DNA of 64,000 nucleotides, taken from Algoriphagus zhangzhouensis (GTDB lineage Bacteria > Bacteroidota > Bacteroidia > Cytophagales > Cyclobacteriaceae). Shown here piece after piece: positions 38,200 to 46,136 of this stretch (the stretch's first letter is position 1; each line of letters begins with the position of its first letter). A program made the position numbers and the translations under genes. The DNA lies in NCBI RefSeq assembly GCF_900148515.1, contig NZ_FRXN01000004.1, forward strand, positions 372,001 through 436,000, in the 5' to 3' direction. The notes beneath the pieces are model-generated. The model was not told the DNA's origin. It did not search any database and saw only the letters and a list, made by a program, of their open reading frames with translations.

Positions 38200-38229
38200 T
38201 TGAAAATGTGAAACCTTTTTCTACATTTG
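38200..38229 (+). promoter_or_regulatory. Promoter of marR
   Basis: TTG (38200-38202), 19-base spacer, TACATTTG (38222-38229): a full Bacteroidota promoter. The palindromic operator candidate begins two bases downstream, in the transcription start region. Confidence 0.82.
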
Positions 38230-38230
38230 T

Positions 38231-38242
38231 ATGTATATACAT
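38231..38242 (+). promoter_or_regulatory. Candidate MarR operator 1
   Basis: ATGTATATACAT is a perfect 12-bp palindrome immediately after the marR -7 box, where a bound repressor would block initiation. The same motif with one central change recurs in the yceI promoter at 38734-38745. Autoregulation is inferred. Confidence 0.7.
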
Positions 38243-38262
38243 TAAATACAAAGGAAAATAAA

Positions 38263-38715
38263 ATGGGAACGATAGAAGAAGCTATACAGCAAAAGGAGTT
38301 TAAAGACCCTTTCAACAAGTTGGTGGTGAACCTGTTGTATACTCATAGTTATTTGGTGACAGCTCAATCCAAGATGTTTAAGCCAAATGATATTTCTCCA
38401 GAGCAATACAATGTATTGAGAATCTTGAGAGGACAAAAGGGGAAACCGATTACTGTTTCATCTATTCAGGACAGAATGCTCAACAAAATGTCAAATGCAT
38501 CTCGTTTAGTAGAGAAACTGAAAAACAAAGGTTTGGTAGAAAGGAATGAATGCCCTGCTGATAGAAGGCAAGTTGATATCTTAATAACTCAAAAGGGTAT
38601 GGAGTTGCTTTGTACCGTTGAAAAGAGTGTGGAAGATTTCAATCAGGAAATCGTTCATCTTTCTGAAGAAGAAGCAAATGTATTAAATGGCCTTTTGGAC
38701 AAATTGAGAGGTTAA
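38263..38715 (+). CDS. MarR family transcriptional regulator
   Basis: From ATG 38263 the protein is 150 residues; the upstream frame to 38227 runs through the promoter and operator. The winged helix spans about 46-112: SPEQYNVLRILRGQKGKPIT, the recognition helix KMSNASRLVEKLKNKGLV, and the wing CPADRRQVDILITQKG with the family DxR motif. Cys97 in the wing and Cys117 could be redox- or electrophile-sensitive, but this is speculation. Its position before YceI, a ring-cleaving dioxygenase and an esterase, plus the shared palindrome, suggests it represses those genes and itself. Confidence 0.9.
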   Translation: MGTIEEAIQQKEFKDPFNKLVVNLLYTHSYLVTAQSKMFKPNDISPEQYNVLRILRGQKGKPITVSSIQDRMLNKMSNASRLVEKLKNKGLVERNECPADRRQVDILITQKGMELLCTVEKSVEDFNQEIVHLSEEEANVLNGLLDKLRG

Positions 38716-38721
38716 AAAAAT

Positions 38722-38750
38722 TTGACAATAAATATGTCTATACATATAAT
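38722..38750 (+). promoter_or_regulatory. yceI promoter with exact TTGACA-N17-TATAAT
   Basis: TTGACA at 38722-38727 and TATAAT at 38745-38750 with a 17-base spacer form a perfect proteobacterial/Firmicutes sigma70-type consensus. The Bacteroidota TAnnTTTG form is not present before yceI. Whether the primary sigma factor of this phylum uses it well is uncertain. Confidence 0.6.
38734..38745 (+). promoter_or_regulatory. Candidate MarR operator 2
   Basis: ATGTCTATACAT, differing from operator 1 at one central base; outer arms ATATGT...ACATAT (38732-38747) are perfect. It fills the spacer and overlaps the -10 element, an effective repression position. The sequence TAAATACAAA follows both operators (38243-38252 and 38752-38761). 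Confidence 0.68.
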
Positions 38751-38793
38751 GTAAATACAAAAAAAAATAATTTCAACTTTAAATAACAACACA

Positions 38794-39342
38794 ATGAAAA
38801 CTGCAAAATGGATTATTGACCCAACTCACTCAGAAGTTTCTTTCAAAGTAAAACACCTAGTGATTTCAACTGTAACAGGTTATTTCAGAGAATTTGAAGG
38901 TTCTGCTGAATCTGCATCTGAGGATTTTGATGGAGCTACTGTAGCTTTCTCCGCATCTATCGATAGCATCGATACCAACCAAAAAGACAGAGACAATCAC
39001 TTGAAATCAGCTGATTTCTTTGATGCAGCAAATCATCCAAAGTTATCTTTCGAAGGAACCATCAAGAATGATGGCGGAGATTACAAATTGATTGGTAACT
39101 TGACTATGAGAGAGACCACCAAAGAAGTTACTTTGGATGTAGACTTTGGTGGAGTAGCTGGTGATCCTTACGGTCAAACCAAAGCTGGTTTTGAAATCGA
39201 AGGAAAAGTTAACAGAAAAGACTTTGGTCTATCTTGGTCTGCAGTTACCGAAGCTGGTAGCGTAGTAGTAAGTGATCAAGTTAGATTGATTTTAAGCGTG
39301 CAGCTTGTCAAACAAGAAGTAACTGAAGAGGCAACTGCCTAA
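38794..39342 (+). CDS. YceI family protein
   Basis: The 182-residue protein is a YceI-type lipocalin-like barrel: KWIIDPTHSEVSFKVKHL at the start, DSIDTNQKDRDNHLKSADFF, HPKLSFEGT, and DYKLIGNLTMRETTKEV. Family members bind isoprenoid chains, and some structures hold quinones. There is no signal peptide, so this one is cytoplasmic, unlike E. coli YceI. It follows marR and has its own promoter with a candidate MarR site. A perfect inverted-repeat terminator separates it from the dioxygenase gene. Confidence 0.92.
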   Translation: MKTAKWIIDPTHSEVSFKVKHLVISTVTGYFREFEGSAESASEDFDGATVAFSASIDSIDTNQKDRDNHLKSADFFDAANHPKLSFEGTIKNDGGDYKLIGNLTMRETTKEVTLDVDFGGVAGDPYGQTKAGFEIEGKVNRKDFGLSWSAVTEAGSVVVSDQVRLILSVQLVKQEVTEEATA

Positions 39343-39348
39343 TTCTTC

Positions 39349-39374
39349 AAAGCTGCCCTAGGGCAGCTTTTTTT
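39349..39374 (+). terminator. Terminator after yceI
   Basis: AAAGCTGCCC (39349-39358), TA, GGGCAGCTTT (39361-39370) and four more T. Perfect palindrome with a very tight loop (effectively four bases). It would limit read-through into the dioxygenase gene. Confidence 0.88.
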
Positions 39375-39397
39375 ATCAAAAAACAAAACTCAATCTC

Positions 39398-40348
39398 ATG
39401 AAAACGCTCGTCACAGGAATACATCATATCACTGCCATTGCAGGAAATCCTCAAGCTAATATAGATTTCTATACAGGGGTTCTTGGACTAAGATTGGTTA
39501 AGAAAACTATCAATTTTGATGCTCCAGATGTTTACCATTTCTATTTCGGAGATGAATTGGGGCAGCCGGGGACAATCTTTACTACATTCCCATTTACTGG
39601 TGCTAGAAGAGGGCGAAAAGGAGTCGGAGAATTAACTTATACTGCTTTTTCAATTGGGAAGGACTCTCTTGAATTTTGGAGAGAGAGGCTGAAGAAGTTT
39701 GGAGTAGCGATATCTGATACTTTGACAAGATTCGGTGTTGAATTGATCAGATTTGAAGATCATGACGGGATGGGAATCGAGTTGGTAGCAAATGACGAGG
39801 ATTCTAGACCCGGTTGGACTTATGGACAGATTCCTTTGGAGCATAGTCTCAAAGGTTTTTATGGGGCAACACTCAATCTTCGAGCAAAAGAGTTGACTGA
39901 AAAGCTACTTGTGAATCATATGAATTATCATTCCATCTCTGAAGAGGGAAATAGATTTAGATATGGAACAGAGGGGAAACCTGGAGATATCGTGGATATC
40001 CTAGTTGACAAAGAAGGCCCTCATGGAATGCAAAGTGCTGGGACTGTTCATCACATAGCTTTCCGTACTGAAAATGCTGCAAGTCAGCTTGAGGTTCAAC
40101 AAATCCTCCTAGAAAACGGTTATCATGTCACAGAGGTGAAGGATAGAAATTATTTCACATCTATCTATTTCCGTGAACCAGGAGGAGTGCTATTCGAAAT
40201 AGCTACTGACGAACCGGGATTTGCTATAGATGAGGATGAAGCACATTTGGGAGAATTGGTAAAACTTCCAGAATGGGCTGAGCCTTCTAGAGAAAAAATT
40301 GAAAAAAGTCTGACTCCGGTCACTTTGGACCCAATGAAATATGAATGA
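39398..40348 (+). CDS. Ring-cleaving dioxygenase of the VOC superfamily (MhqO-like)
   Basis: The 316-residue protein has two glyoxalase/VOC modules (about 1-140 and 150-290). It starts GIHHITAIAGNPQANIDFY; metal ligand candidates are a His in GIHH, a His in GTVHHIAFRT near residue 217, and Glu in GGVLFEIATDEPG near 267. LGLRLVKKTINFDAPDVYHF and the DELGQPGTIFTTFPF block are characteristic of MhqO/MhqA-type hydroquinone- or catechol-cleaving enzymes. It overlaps the next gene by 8 bases. I see no separate promoter between the yceI terminator and its ATG, so expression may rely on read-through. Confidence 0.88.
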   Translation: MKTLVTGIHHITAIAGNPQANIDFYTGVLGLRLVKKTINFDAPDVYHFYFGDELGQPGTIFTTFPFTGARRGRKGVGELTYTAFSIGKDSLEFWRERLKKFGVAISDTLTRFGVELIRFEDHDGMGIELVANDEDSRPGWTYGQIPLEHSLKGFYGATLNLRAKELTEKLLVNHMNYHSISEEGNRFRYGTEGKPGDIVDILVDKEGPHGMQSAGTVHHIAFRTENAASQLEVQQILLENGYHVTEVKDRNYFTSIYFREPGGVLFEIATDEPGFAIDEDEAHLGELVKLPEWAEPSREKIEKSLTPVTLDPMKYE

Positions 40349-40952
40349 GTTGATTCAAGCAGGTAAACCAATCGCTCAAGCGGAGAAGGTTGCAATACTC
40401 CTCCATGGTAGGGGGGCAAGTGCCCAAAGTATTTTGTCTCTTCAACAGTATTTAAACATGGAGGAGTTTGCACTTTTGGCTCCACAAGCGAGTGGGAATA
40501 CCTGGTATCCTTACAGTTTTATGGCTCCTGATTCCAGTAATGCTACTGCTTTGGAAAAATCTCTGGAAACAGTTGATGAAGCGTTTCAATTTGCAATCAA
40601 GCAAGGGGTCAAGCCTGAAAATATTTACTTCATTGGGTTCTCTCAAGGGGCCTGTTTAAGTTTGGAATATGCTGCACTCCATGCTCAAAAGCTTGGCGGA
40701 GTGATCGCTTTTACAGGTGGAATGATTGGAGAAAAACTGAAGTCTGCCAAATATTCGGGTGATTTCGAATCTACTCCGATATTTATTGGAAGTAGCAAAA
40801 GGGATTTCCATGTTCCCTTAGTGAGGATTCAAGAATCAGCCGAATTATTGGAAGAAATGGGAGCTCAAATCAAAACTTTGCTCTTTGAAGACGGAGATCA
40901 TACCATTCGTCAAGATGAGATTGACTGGGTAAACAAGAATATGTTACCTTAA
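40341..40952 (+). CDS. Phospholipase/carboxylesterase (MhqD-like alpha/beta hydrolase)
   Basis: The 203-residue serine hydrolase has LLHGRGASAQSILSL, the elbow GFSQGACLSLEYAALH (Ser near residue 105), the acid in SKRDFHVPL and the catalytic His in DGDHTIRQDE. It belongs to the dienelactone hydrolase/carboxylesterase group that includes B. subtilis MhqD, encoded beside MhqO-type dioxygenases. Its ATG overlaps the dioxygenase stop by 8 bases, so the two are made together. It probably hydrolyses a ring-cleavage product or quinone adduct; this is inference. Confidence 0.88.
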   Translation: MNELIQAGKPIAQAEKVAILLHGRGASAQSILSLQQYLNMEEFALLAPQASGNTWYPYSFMAPDSSNATALEKSLETVDEAFQFAIKQGVKPENIYFIGFSQGACLSLEYAALHAQKLGGVIAFTGGMIGEKLKSAKYSGDFESTPIFIGSSKRDFHVPLVRIQESAELLEEMGAQIKTLLFEDGDHTIRQDEIDWVNKNMLP

Positions 40953-40975
40953 GAAAAATTGGTTTTCTTAGTTCA

Positions 40976-41012
40976 AAAAGTCTTCCGGAATCTTTCCGGA
41001 GGACTTTTTTTT
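40976..41012. terminator. Bidirectional terminator between the esterase gene and sbcC
   Basis: AAAAAGTC-t-TCCGGAA, short loop, TTCCGGA-g-GACTTTTTTTT. The A run on the left and T run on the right give a terminator on both strands, fitting the convergent genes at either side. Confidence 0.85.
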
Positions 41013-41055
41013 ACTGCCTTTTGCCCAAGTTTCGGTTTCCTCAGACCAGATTGTT

Positions 41056-44000
41056 TCAATAAGAATAACTCACCTGAGAGCCTTTCTCTTGATCGAGTTC
41101 TACTTTGGCGAATACTCCGATTTCCTGCTGCAATTCTTCCACGTGACTGATGATGCCAACGATTCGGTTTTCATGTCTCAGGGATTTTAGTGTTTCAAAA
41201 ACGACCCGTAGGGCATTTCTATCCAAAGCGCCAAATCCTTCATCCAAGAAGAAAAAGCTTTGATCGGCTTGATTGAGTGCTTTGATCTTTTCTGCCAAAG
41301 CCAATGCAAGGCATAAAGAAGCTTGGAAAGTCTGTCCACCTGAAAGAGTTTTTAGCAAGCGTCTTTTACCACCGTTCAGGTAATCAATCACCCAGAAAGT
41401 ATTGTCATCATCGATTTCTAGGCTGAGACTGTTTTTGCTCAGCTTCATAAATCTCAGATTGGCTGTATTGCAAAGTTCCTTGAGGTAAATAGAACTGACA
41501 TATTTGACGAATCCAGATCCTTTGAAAAGCCGCTCCAATTCTCTGAGATAGGTTTCCCTTTTTTCAACCTTCTCTTTAGTCTGGGTGAGTTGCAGTTTTT
41601 CTTGAAGCTTTTCCTTGATGATTTTAATTTCCTCTTCAAGTAATGCCGCTCGTTTTCGACTTTCTTCAGCAGCAGATTTCAACAAATGGAATTTGGCCTT
41701 GGATTGCAAGAATTGCTCTTCTTGGAATTCAACTACTTCTTTTTCCTGCTCCAGTTCTGAGATCCTACTTTCTGCCAAAGCCAATCTTTGATCAAACTGC
41801 TGGATCTCTTTGGCAACTTTCTCTGCATCCAGGGAATGCTCAAACAAGCGAATCAATCTAGCTTCGTCCTCAAATCCATGTTCGGTCTTGAGGTTTTCAA
41901 ATTCTGATTGGAGCTTGGATAATTTTGAATCGGCTTGTTCTAATTGAAGTTTGAAATTTTTTAGATCAGCCTGATTGGTGGTTTGCTTGGTCTTGACCTC
42001 CTGCAAATGAGCAACCTTTCCTTCCCAGTCTTTCAAGGCATTTTCAATATCCTTCTCCACCTTGGAGATAGCAGCATCGATTTCATGGACTCCTCTTGAG
42101 AAAAAAACTTTGCAGAATGTGGGGTCTTGGAGATCTTTTTCCTTGGATTGAATTTGAGAAGAAAAGGTCTCTTTTTTCAATTGAGCCTGTTGAAAAGCGG
42201 CTTGCTCCATATCCAGTTTTTCACGATTTGCTTGCCAATTCTTTCTAATCTCCTGCTGTGCCTTTAGGATAGATTCCCTTTGCTGATGGCTATTTTCCAA
42301 AGAGGCTATTTTCTCCTCCAAAGATGAACTATCTGTGATTCCAAGTTGATTGACTTGGTTTAGCACATTTGAAAGCTTTTCATCCAATTGAAGTTTTTCC
42401 TGTCCCTTGCTTTGGATGTTTCTTCGATGATTATCCAGATACAATTGCTGCTCTTTGAGCTGCTGGATCAGGTGTAAAATGTCTTCCATGACATTCTTTT
42501 CCTCACTTAATCGCAAATCCATTTGCCGAGCCTCCTTTTCCTGTTTTTCTGCACTCAGCGGATTGGGATGTTCTGCAGCACCACATAGAGGACATGGTTT
42601 TCCATCTTCCAAAAGATGCGCATGAGCATGTAGCCCCATATTTCGGAGGGCATTTTCACGCATTTTTTCAACCTCGGAAATCCGCTTTTTTTGCTCTTGA
42701 AGCCAGTCTTCTACTTTCTCGAAATCAGAGGGGATTTTGGATTGAAGTCTTTCTAATGTCTGGGAAACCACCTTTTCCTCTGACTCAAATTGTTTCAATA
42801 ATTTTTGCTGATGCCCAATTTGCTCATCCAGATCTTTCCATTGCCTTTGAAAGGATTTGAGATCAGCCAAATTACTTGAATCGGCAACAGGCAAAGAATC
42901 CAACTCCCTATCCAAATTTTGAGACTGTGAATCCAGATTGGATTGAGTTTCCTGCAATGAATCTATGGAAGGCTTTAATGTCTCCAAATGAGCCTGACTT
43001 TGTGCAAGACCCTCTTGGAGCTGTTTGATTTCGATCACTTTTTTGAGATCCCGAATCTTTCCTTCCCTTTGGGGACGATTTTGGTTTTTCTGCTTCAGCT
43101 CCTTTTCCTCAACTTCGAGTTGAAGGATTTCCTTTTCAAATTCTACTTCAAATCGGCTGCAGTCTGTAATGCTAACCTGGAATTTCTCTCGGTCTTTTTT
43201 GAGATCATTGATTTGATTCCAGATCGGGCGAAGATGATTTTTTGCGGTGATGAATTCCTGATGAAGAAGTCGTTGTTTGTCGATTTGTGGCTTTTGCTCG
43301 ACAAGTTCTTTCCTCATTCTTTTGAACTCAATCCAGCTTGCATGTTTCTCCTGAAATTTCTCCAATTGACGAAGCTGGGCGTCTAAATCATTCACCTCTT
43401 TGCCTACTTGATCAGACTCGGTCTTTATTTTTTCAAGGAGCTCAGACTTTTCTGATAATTGCTCGGAAGAGTATTCCTCCAAGGTTTGGATTTTGGCTTC
43501 TAAACGTATTTTTTCATCCTTTACCTCGCGAAGTAAAGTTCCCGTTTTTCCAGAAAGATCAAATCGCTCCAAGCCAAAAAGCTCCTTCATCATCTCGGCT
43601 CGTGGTCCAGGAGTCAAATCAATGAATTCCCTGAATTTTCCCTGCGGAATGATGACTGTTTGCTTGAAATGCTCCTTTTTCATTCCAATAATATCCTCCG
43701 CCCGAAGTTCTAAAGGAGTCCAATCCGAACCGGATTTCTCATAAAAAGTATGCGTAGCGGGATCTACTTTTTCGGGATCTTTCTTGTTCCTTTTGGCTTC
43801 ATATCGAGCCAAGAAGGTCTTCGAATTATTTTTCCCCGCATGAAAAGTAAAATTGATCAGAAGCTGATCGCTTTGAAGATTGAGCATGGAATTTTTCTCT
43901 CCTCGATCGGAAAGCCTTTCTGTACTTCCATAAAGCGCCAATAGGATTCCTTCCAGAATGGAGGATTTTCCACTTCCCACTGCTCCAAAAATTCCAAACA

Positions 44001-44088
44001 AACCAGCAGCAGTCAATTGGTTGAAGTTGATACTTTGTCTTTCACGATAGGAGTATAGTCCCTGAATGTCTAATTGAACTGGAATCAT
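41056..44088 (-). CDS. sbcC: Exonuclease subunit SbcC (Rad50-like SMC ATPase)
   Basis: The 1010-residue protein has the N-terminal ATPase half MIPVQLDIQGLYSYRER with Walker A FGAVGSGKSSILEGI near residue 36. Two long coiled coils surround the zinc hook CPLC near residue 499 (KPCPLCGAAEHPNP). The ABC signature LLKTLSGGQTFQASLCLAL lies near 914 and Walker B FFFLDEGFGALD near 948. With SbcD it forms the MR-type nuclease that opens hairpins and trims broken ends. Its ATG overlaps the sbcD stop by 4 bases. Full length. Confidence 0.95.
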   Translation of the reverse strand: MIPVQLDIQGLYSYRERQSINFNQLTAAGLFGIFGAVGSGKSSILEGILLALYGSTERLSDRGEKNSMLNLQSDQLLINFTFHAGKNNSKTFLARYEAKRNKKDPEKVDPATHTFYEKSGSDWTPLELRAEDIIGMKKEHFKQTVIIPQGKFREFIDLTPGPRAEMMKELFGLERFDLSGKTGTLLREVKDEKIRLEAKIQTLEEYSSEQLSEKSELLEKIKTESDQVGKEVNDLDAQLRQLEKFQEKHASWIEFKRMRKELVEQKPQIDKQRLLHQEFITAKNHLRPIWNQINDLKKDREKFQVSITDCSRFEVEFEKEILQLEVEEKELKQKNQNRPQREGKIRDLKKVIEIKQLQEGLAQSQAHLETLKPSIDSLQETQSNLDSQSQNLDRELDSLPVADSSNLADLKSFQRQWKDLDEQIGHQQKLLKQFESEEKVVSQTLERLQSKIPSDFEKVEDWLQEQKKRISEVEKMRENALRNMGLHAHAHLLEDGKPCPLCGAAEHPNPLSAEKQEKEARQMDLRLSEEKNVMEDILHLIQQLKEQQLYLDNHRRNIQSKGQEKLQLDEKLSNVLNQVNQLGITDSSSLEEKIASLENSHQQRESILKAQQEIRKNWQANREKLDMEQAAFQQAQLKKETFSSQIQSKEKDLQDPTFCKVFFSRGVHEIDAAISKVEKDIENALKDWEGKVAHLQEVKTKQTTNQADLKNFKLQLEQADSKLSKLQSEFENLKTEHGFEDEARLIRLFEHSLDAEKVAKEIQQFDQRLALAESRISELEQEKEVVEFQEEQFLQSKAKFHLLKSAAEESRKRAALLEEEIKIIKEKLQEKLQLTQTKEKVEKRETYLRELERLFKGSGFVKYVSSIYLKELCNTANLRFMKLSKNSLSLEIDDDNTFWVIDYLNGGKRRLLKTLSGGQTFQASLCLALALAEKIKALNQADQSFFFLDEGFGALDRNALRVVFETLKSLRHENRIVGIISHVEELQQEIGVFAKVELDQEKGSQVSYSY

Positions 44089-45320
44089 GCTTTTGCTTCC
44101 TGACTGATTACTTCTTTAAAAATTTCCAAAAGTTCCTCATTGGGCTTTTGGCCTCTTTCGCTTTGATGATACAACTTGAAAAGGCTGACCATGTCTTTCT
44201 CTAAATCCTCTGCCTTCAAGCTGAAATCCTCTTTTCCTGTTGGGTTTTTGATCTGAGGAATTAAGTTGACGATTCCGTCATGAGCTTTCAGAATTGCCTT
44301 TCTGGTAGCAGCGTCAATAGAATGCTCGGTGATGAAAGTGAGCTCCACAAAACAATAAGGATTTTGCTCCAACCAGTCCAAGGTATCAGCCAATTGATCA
44401 AAAGTCTTTCGATAAAGTGGCCGGCCATGCTTGAGACCAATGGCTGTGGTCTCAGCTGGGGAATCCGGTTTCAAATCAACAATCACCACTTTTTTCTCCT
44501 GATCAGCTTCCGAAAAAGAGTAGGCCAAAGGAGAACTGGAATAAATCACTGGGCAAGGTTCCTTGGAAACTGTCTGAAATCGATGCAAATGTCCCAAAGC
44601 CGCATATTGAATTTGGTTGGGGATGTTTTGCGTAAAAAGTGCCTGAGTTCCCCCAACGTGAAGAATAGGTCTCTCGGATTCCGGTTCGGCATCGGCAGGG
44701 ATTTTGGCTCCTTCTTGAACAAAAAAGAAATGGCCCATATATAGGTTTACGCCATTTGAGTCACAATAGGTATCAGCCAATTTTCGCCATTTGTCTGAAA
44801 GAATATTTCGGAATTCTGCTTCGCGATCTCCCTCTCCCAAATAAGTTTTGAGGCTCACTTCATTTGCATAGGGTGCTAAGATAATTCGAATGGGAAATGG
44901 GTGCTGAGGAAGTTTGAGCTCAACAAATCCAGACTCGGAATTAATAATCTCCAGTCCTGATTCTAATTTCCCCGTGGGTATTACCGAATCATACCTACTA
45001 TAAAACAGGATTCCCATTTCTCTAGCCAAAGGATCCGGAGCCTCTACAAACTGGGTACTGTCATGATTTCCGGAAATGGCAATGATGGGTCTGGTGCCGT
45101 TTTTGGAAAGTTTGTGGAGGGATTTGTAAAATAATTCTACCGCTTCATGAGATGGGTTAAAAGAATCGAAAATATCACCTGCTAAAAGTACCAGGTCTAC
45201 ATTTTCATCTTCAGCGATTTGGAGGATTTCGTCCAAAACAAGCTTCTGCTCCTCCAATCTGGAGAATTCCTGAAGCCTTTTTCCCAAATGCCAATCTGCA
45301 GTATGTAATAGTTTAAGCAT
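44085..45320 (-). CDS. sbcD: Exonuclease subunit SbcD (Mre11-like nuclease)
   Basis: The 411-residue metallophosphoesterase has the ordered motifs HTADWHLGKRL (Asp8, His10), LVLLAGDIFDS near residue 48, IAISGNHDST near 84, then MGHFFF and ALGHLHRFQTV, all manganese ligands of the Mre11 fold. A capping domain follows (about 300-411). It is cotranscribed with sbcC (4-base overlap). A 13-bp perfect hairpin lies 52 bases upstream of its start codon. Confidence 0.95.
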   Translation of the reverse strand: MLKLLHTADWHLGKRLQEFSRLEEQKLVLDEILQIAEDENVDLVLLAGDIFDSFNPSHEAVELFYKSLHKLSKNGTRPIIAISGNHDSTQFVEAPDPLAREMGILFYSRYDSVIPTGKLESGLEIINSESGFVELKLPQHPFPIRIILAPYANEVSLKTYLGEGDREAEFRNILSDKWRKLADTYCDSNGVNLYMGHFFFVQEGAKIPADAEPESERPILHVGGTQALFTQNIPNQIQYAALGHLHRFQTVSKEPCPVIYSSSPLAYSFSEADQEKKVVIVDLKPDSPAETTAIGLKHGRPLYRKTFDQLADTLDWLEQNPYCFVELTFITEHSIDAATRKAILKAHDGIVNLIPQIKNPTGKEDFSLKAEDLEKDMVSLFKLYHQSERGQKPNEELLEIFKEVISQEAKA

Positions 45321-45638
45321 AAATTTTACTTGTTTCCCACCTATTAATCATGATTCAAATCAATTATGAAATACGCAAATCGAATGATAAGAAATTCGAT
45401 TTGCGTCATAACAATGTGATTGGGTTAAATCTCTTTTCTCCAATCTCCAATCTCCGATAAGGAAAAGTCTCTGATTTTTGAATCCCAAAGACACAATGAA
45501 ATAGGTTTCCAAGTATCGGTGGAGGATTTGAATATTCAACTAAGATACCTTGTAGGCCTTCCTTCTACAAATGAAATCAGGGCTTCCGTCAGCAATTGGC
45601 ATTTTTGTTGAATAGGAGTTGGGAATGTCATTTTAGTG
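45321..45638. other. 318-base intergenic region with one strong hairpin and no gene
   Basis: Between divergent sbcD and the RlpA-like gene. No convincing coding sequence or tRNA. It contains the hairpin listed separately, a short tandem repeat of CTCCAAT-like units at about 45438-45456, and no exact TAnnTTTG box on either strand that I could find. Confidence 0.6.
45373..45406. repeat. 13-bp perfect inverted repeat upstream of sbcD
   Basis: ACGCAAATCGAAT (45373-45385), 8-base loop, ATTCGATTTGCGT (45394-45406). No T run follows on either strand, so a terminator is unlikely. It could be an operator, a folded 5' untranslated element of sbcD, or a relic of a small dispersed repeat. Confidence 0.75.
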
Positions 45639-46133
45639 ATGCGAGTATTATTCAGTGTTTTGTTGGTTTTGGGCTTGTCTTTGGGGGCATTGGCTCAAGA
45701 AGTTGATTCAGTTAGAGTTCAGACTGGGGTTGCCAGTTATTATGGGAAACGTTTTCACCAGAGGAAAACTGCCAATGGCGAGATTTTTAATATGGATAGC
45801 TTAACTGCTGCGCATAAATATTTGCCATTCAATACTTGGGTGAAAGTGACACGTTTGGATACCCAAGATTCTGTTTGGGTAAGGATCAATGACCGGCTTC
45901 CCAAGACATCAAAAAGAATTATTGATCTATCGCGGAGAGCAGGGACAGAATTGGATATGGGAGATGTGGGAATTACAAAGGTATCTCTTCAAGTAGGTTC
46001 TATCAATGAAATGAATGCCTTGTATTCTCATTTTGGGGGAGACCCACCAGGAACATTAAGGCTTCGTATGTACGAGCAGCCAATTCGCCTAATTGCACGG
46101 CCTAAGGATTGGTGCTGGAATTTGGGGTGTTAA
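45639..46133 (+). CDS. RlpA-like double-psi beta-barrel protein
   Basis: From ATG 45639 the product is 164 residues (GTG 45636 would add one Met). Signal peptide MRVLFSVLLVLGLSLGALAQ. The RlpA/DPBB domain (about 28-120) shows GVASYYGKRFHQRKTANGE, LTAAHKYLPFNTWVKVT, and VRINDRLP followed by RIIDLSRRAGTELDM. Characterised RlpA proteins are septal lytic transglycosylases acting on denuded glycan. No SPOR domain is present, and its Cys-containing C-terminus (DWCWNLGC) is unusual. Convergent with the DoxX-like gene, 3 bases apart. Confidence 0.88.
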   Translation: MRVLFSVLLVLGLSLGALAQEVDSVRVQTGVASYYGKRFHQRKTANGEIFNMDSLTAAHKYLPFNTWVKVTRLDTQDSVWVRINDRLPKTSKRIIDLSRRAGTELDMGDVGITKVSLQVGSINEMNALYSHFGGDPPGTLRLRMYEQPIRLIARPKDWCWNLGC

Positions 46134-46136
46134 TTT

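Noticed and set aside
42988..43386. 132-residue hydrophobic forward frame opposite sbcC
   Set aside because: The apparent membrane-like Leu/Phe stretches are the complement of Lys/Glu coiled-coil codons in SbcC, not a real membrane protein.
44280..44744. 154-residue forward open frame opposite sbcD
   Set aside because: Antisense to conserved SbcD coding sequence, no start signals and no recognisable domain.
45438..45456. Short CTCCAAT-like tandem units as a possible CRISPR or VNTR
   Set aside because: Only two to three partial copies of about seven bases, no spacers and no cas genes anywhere in the window.
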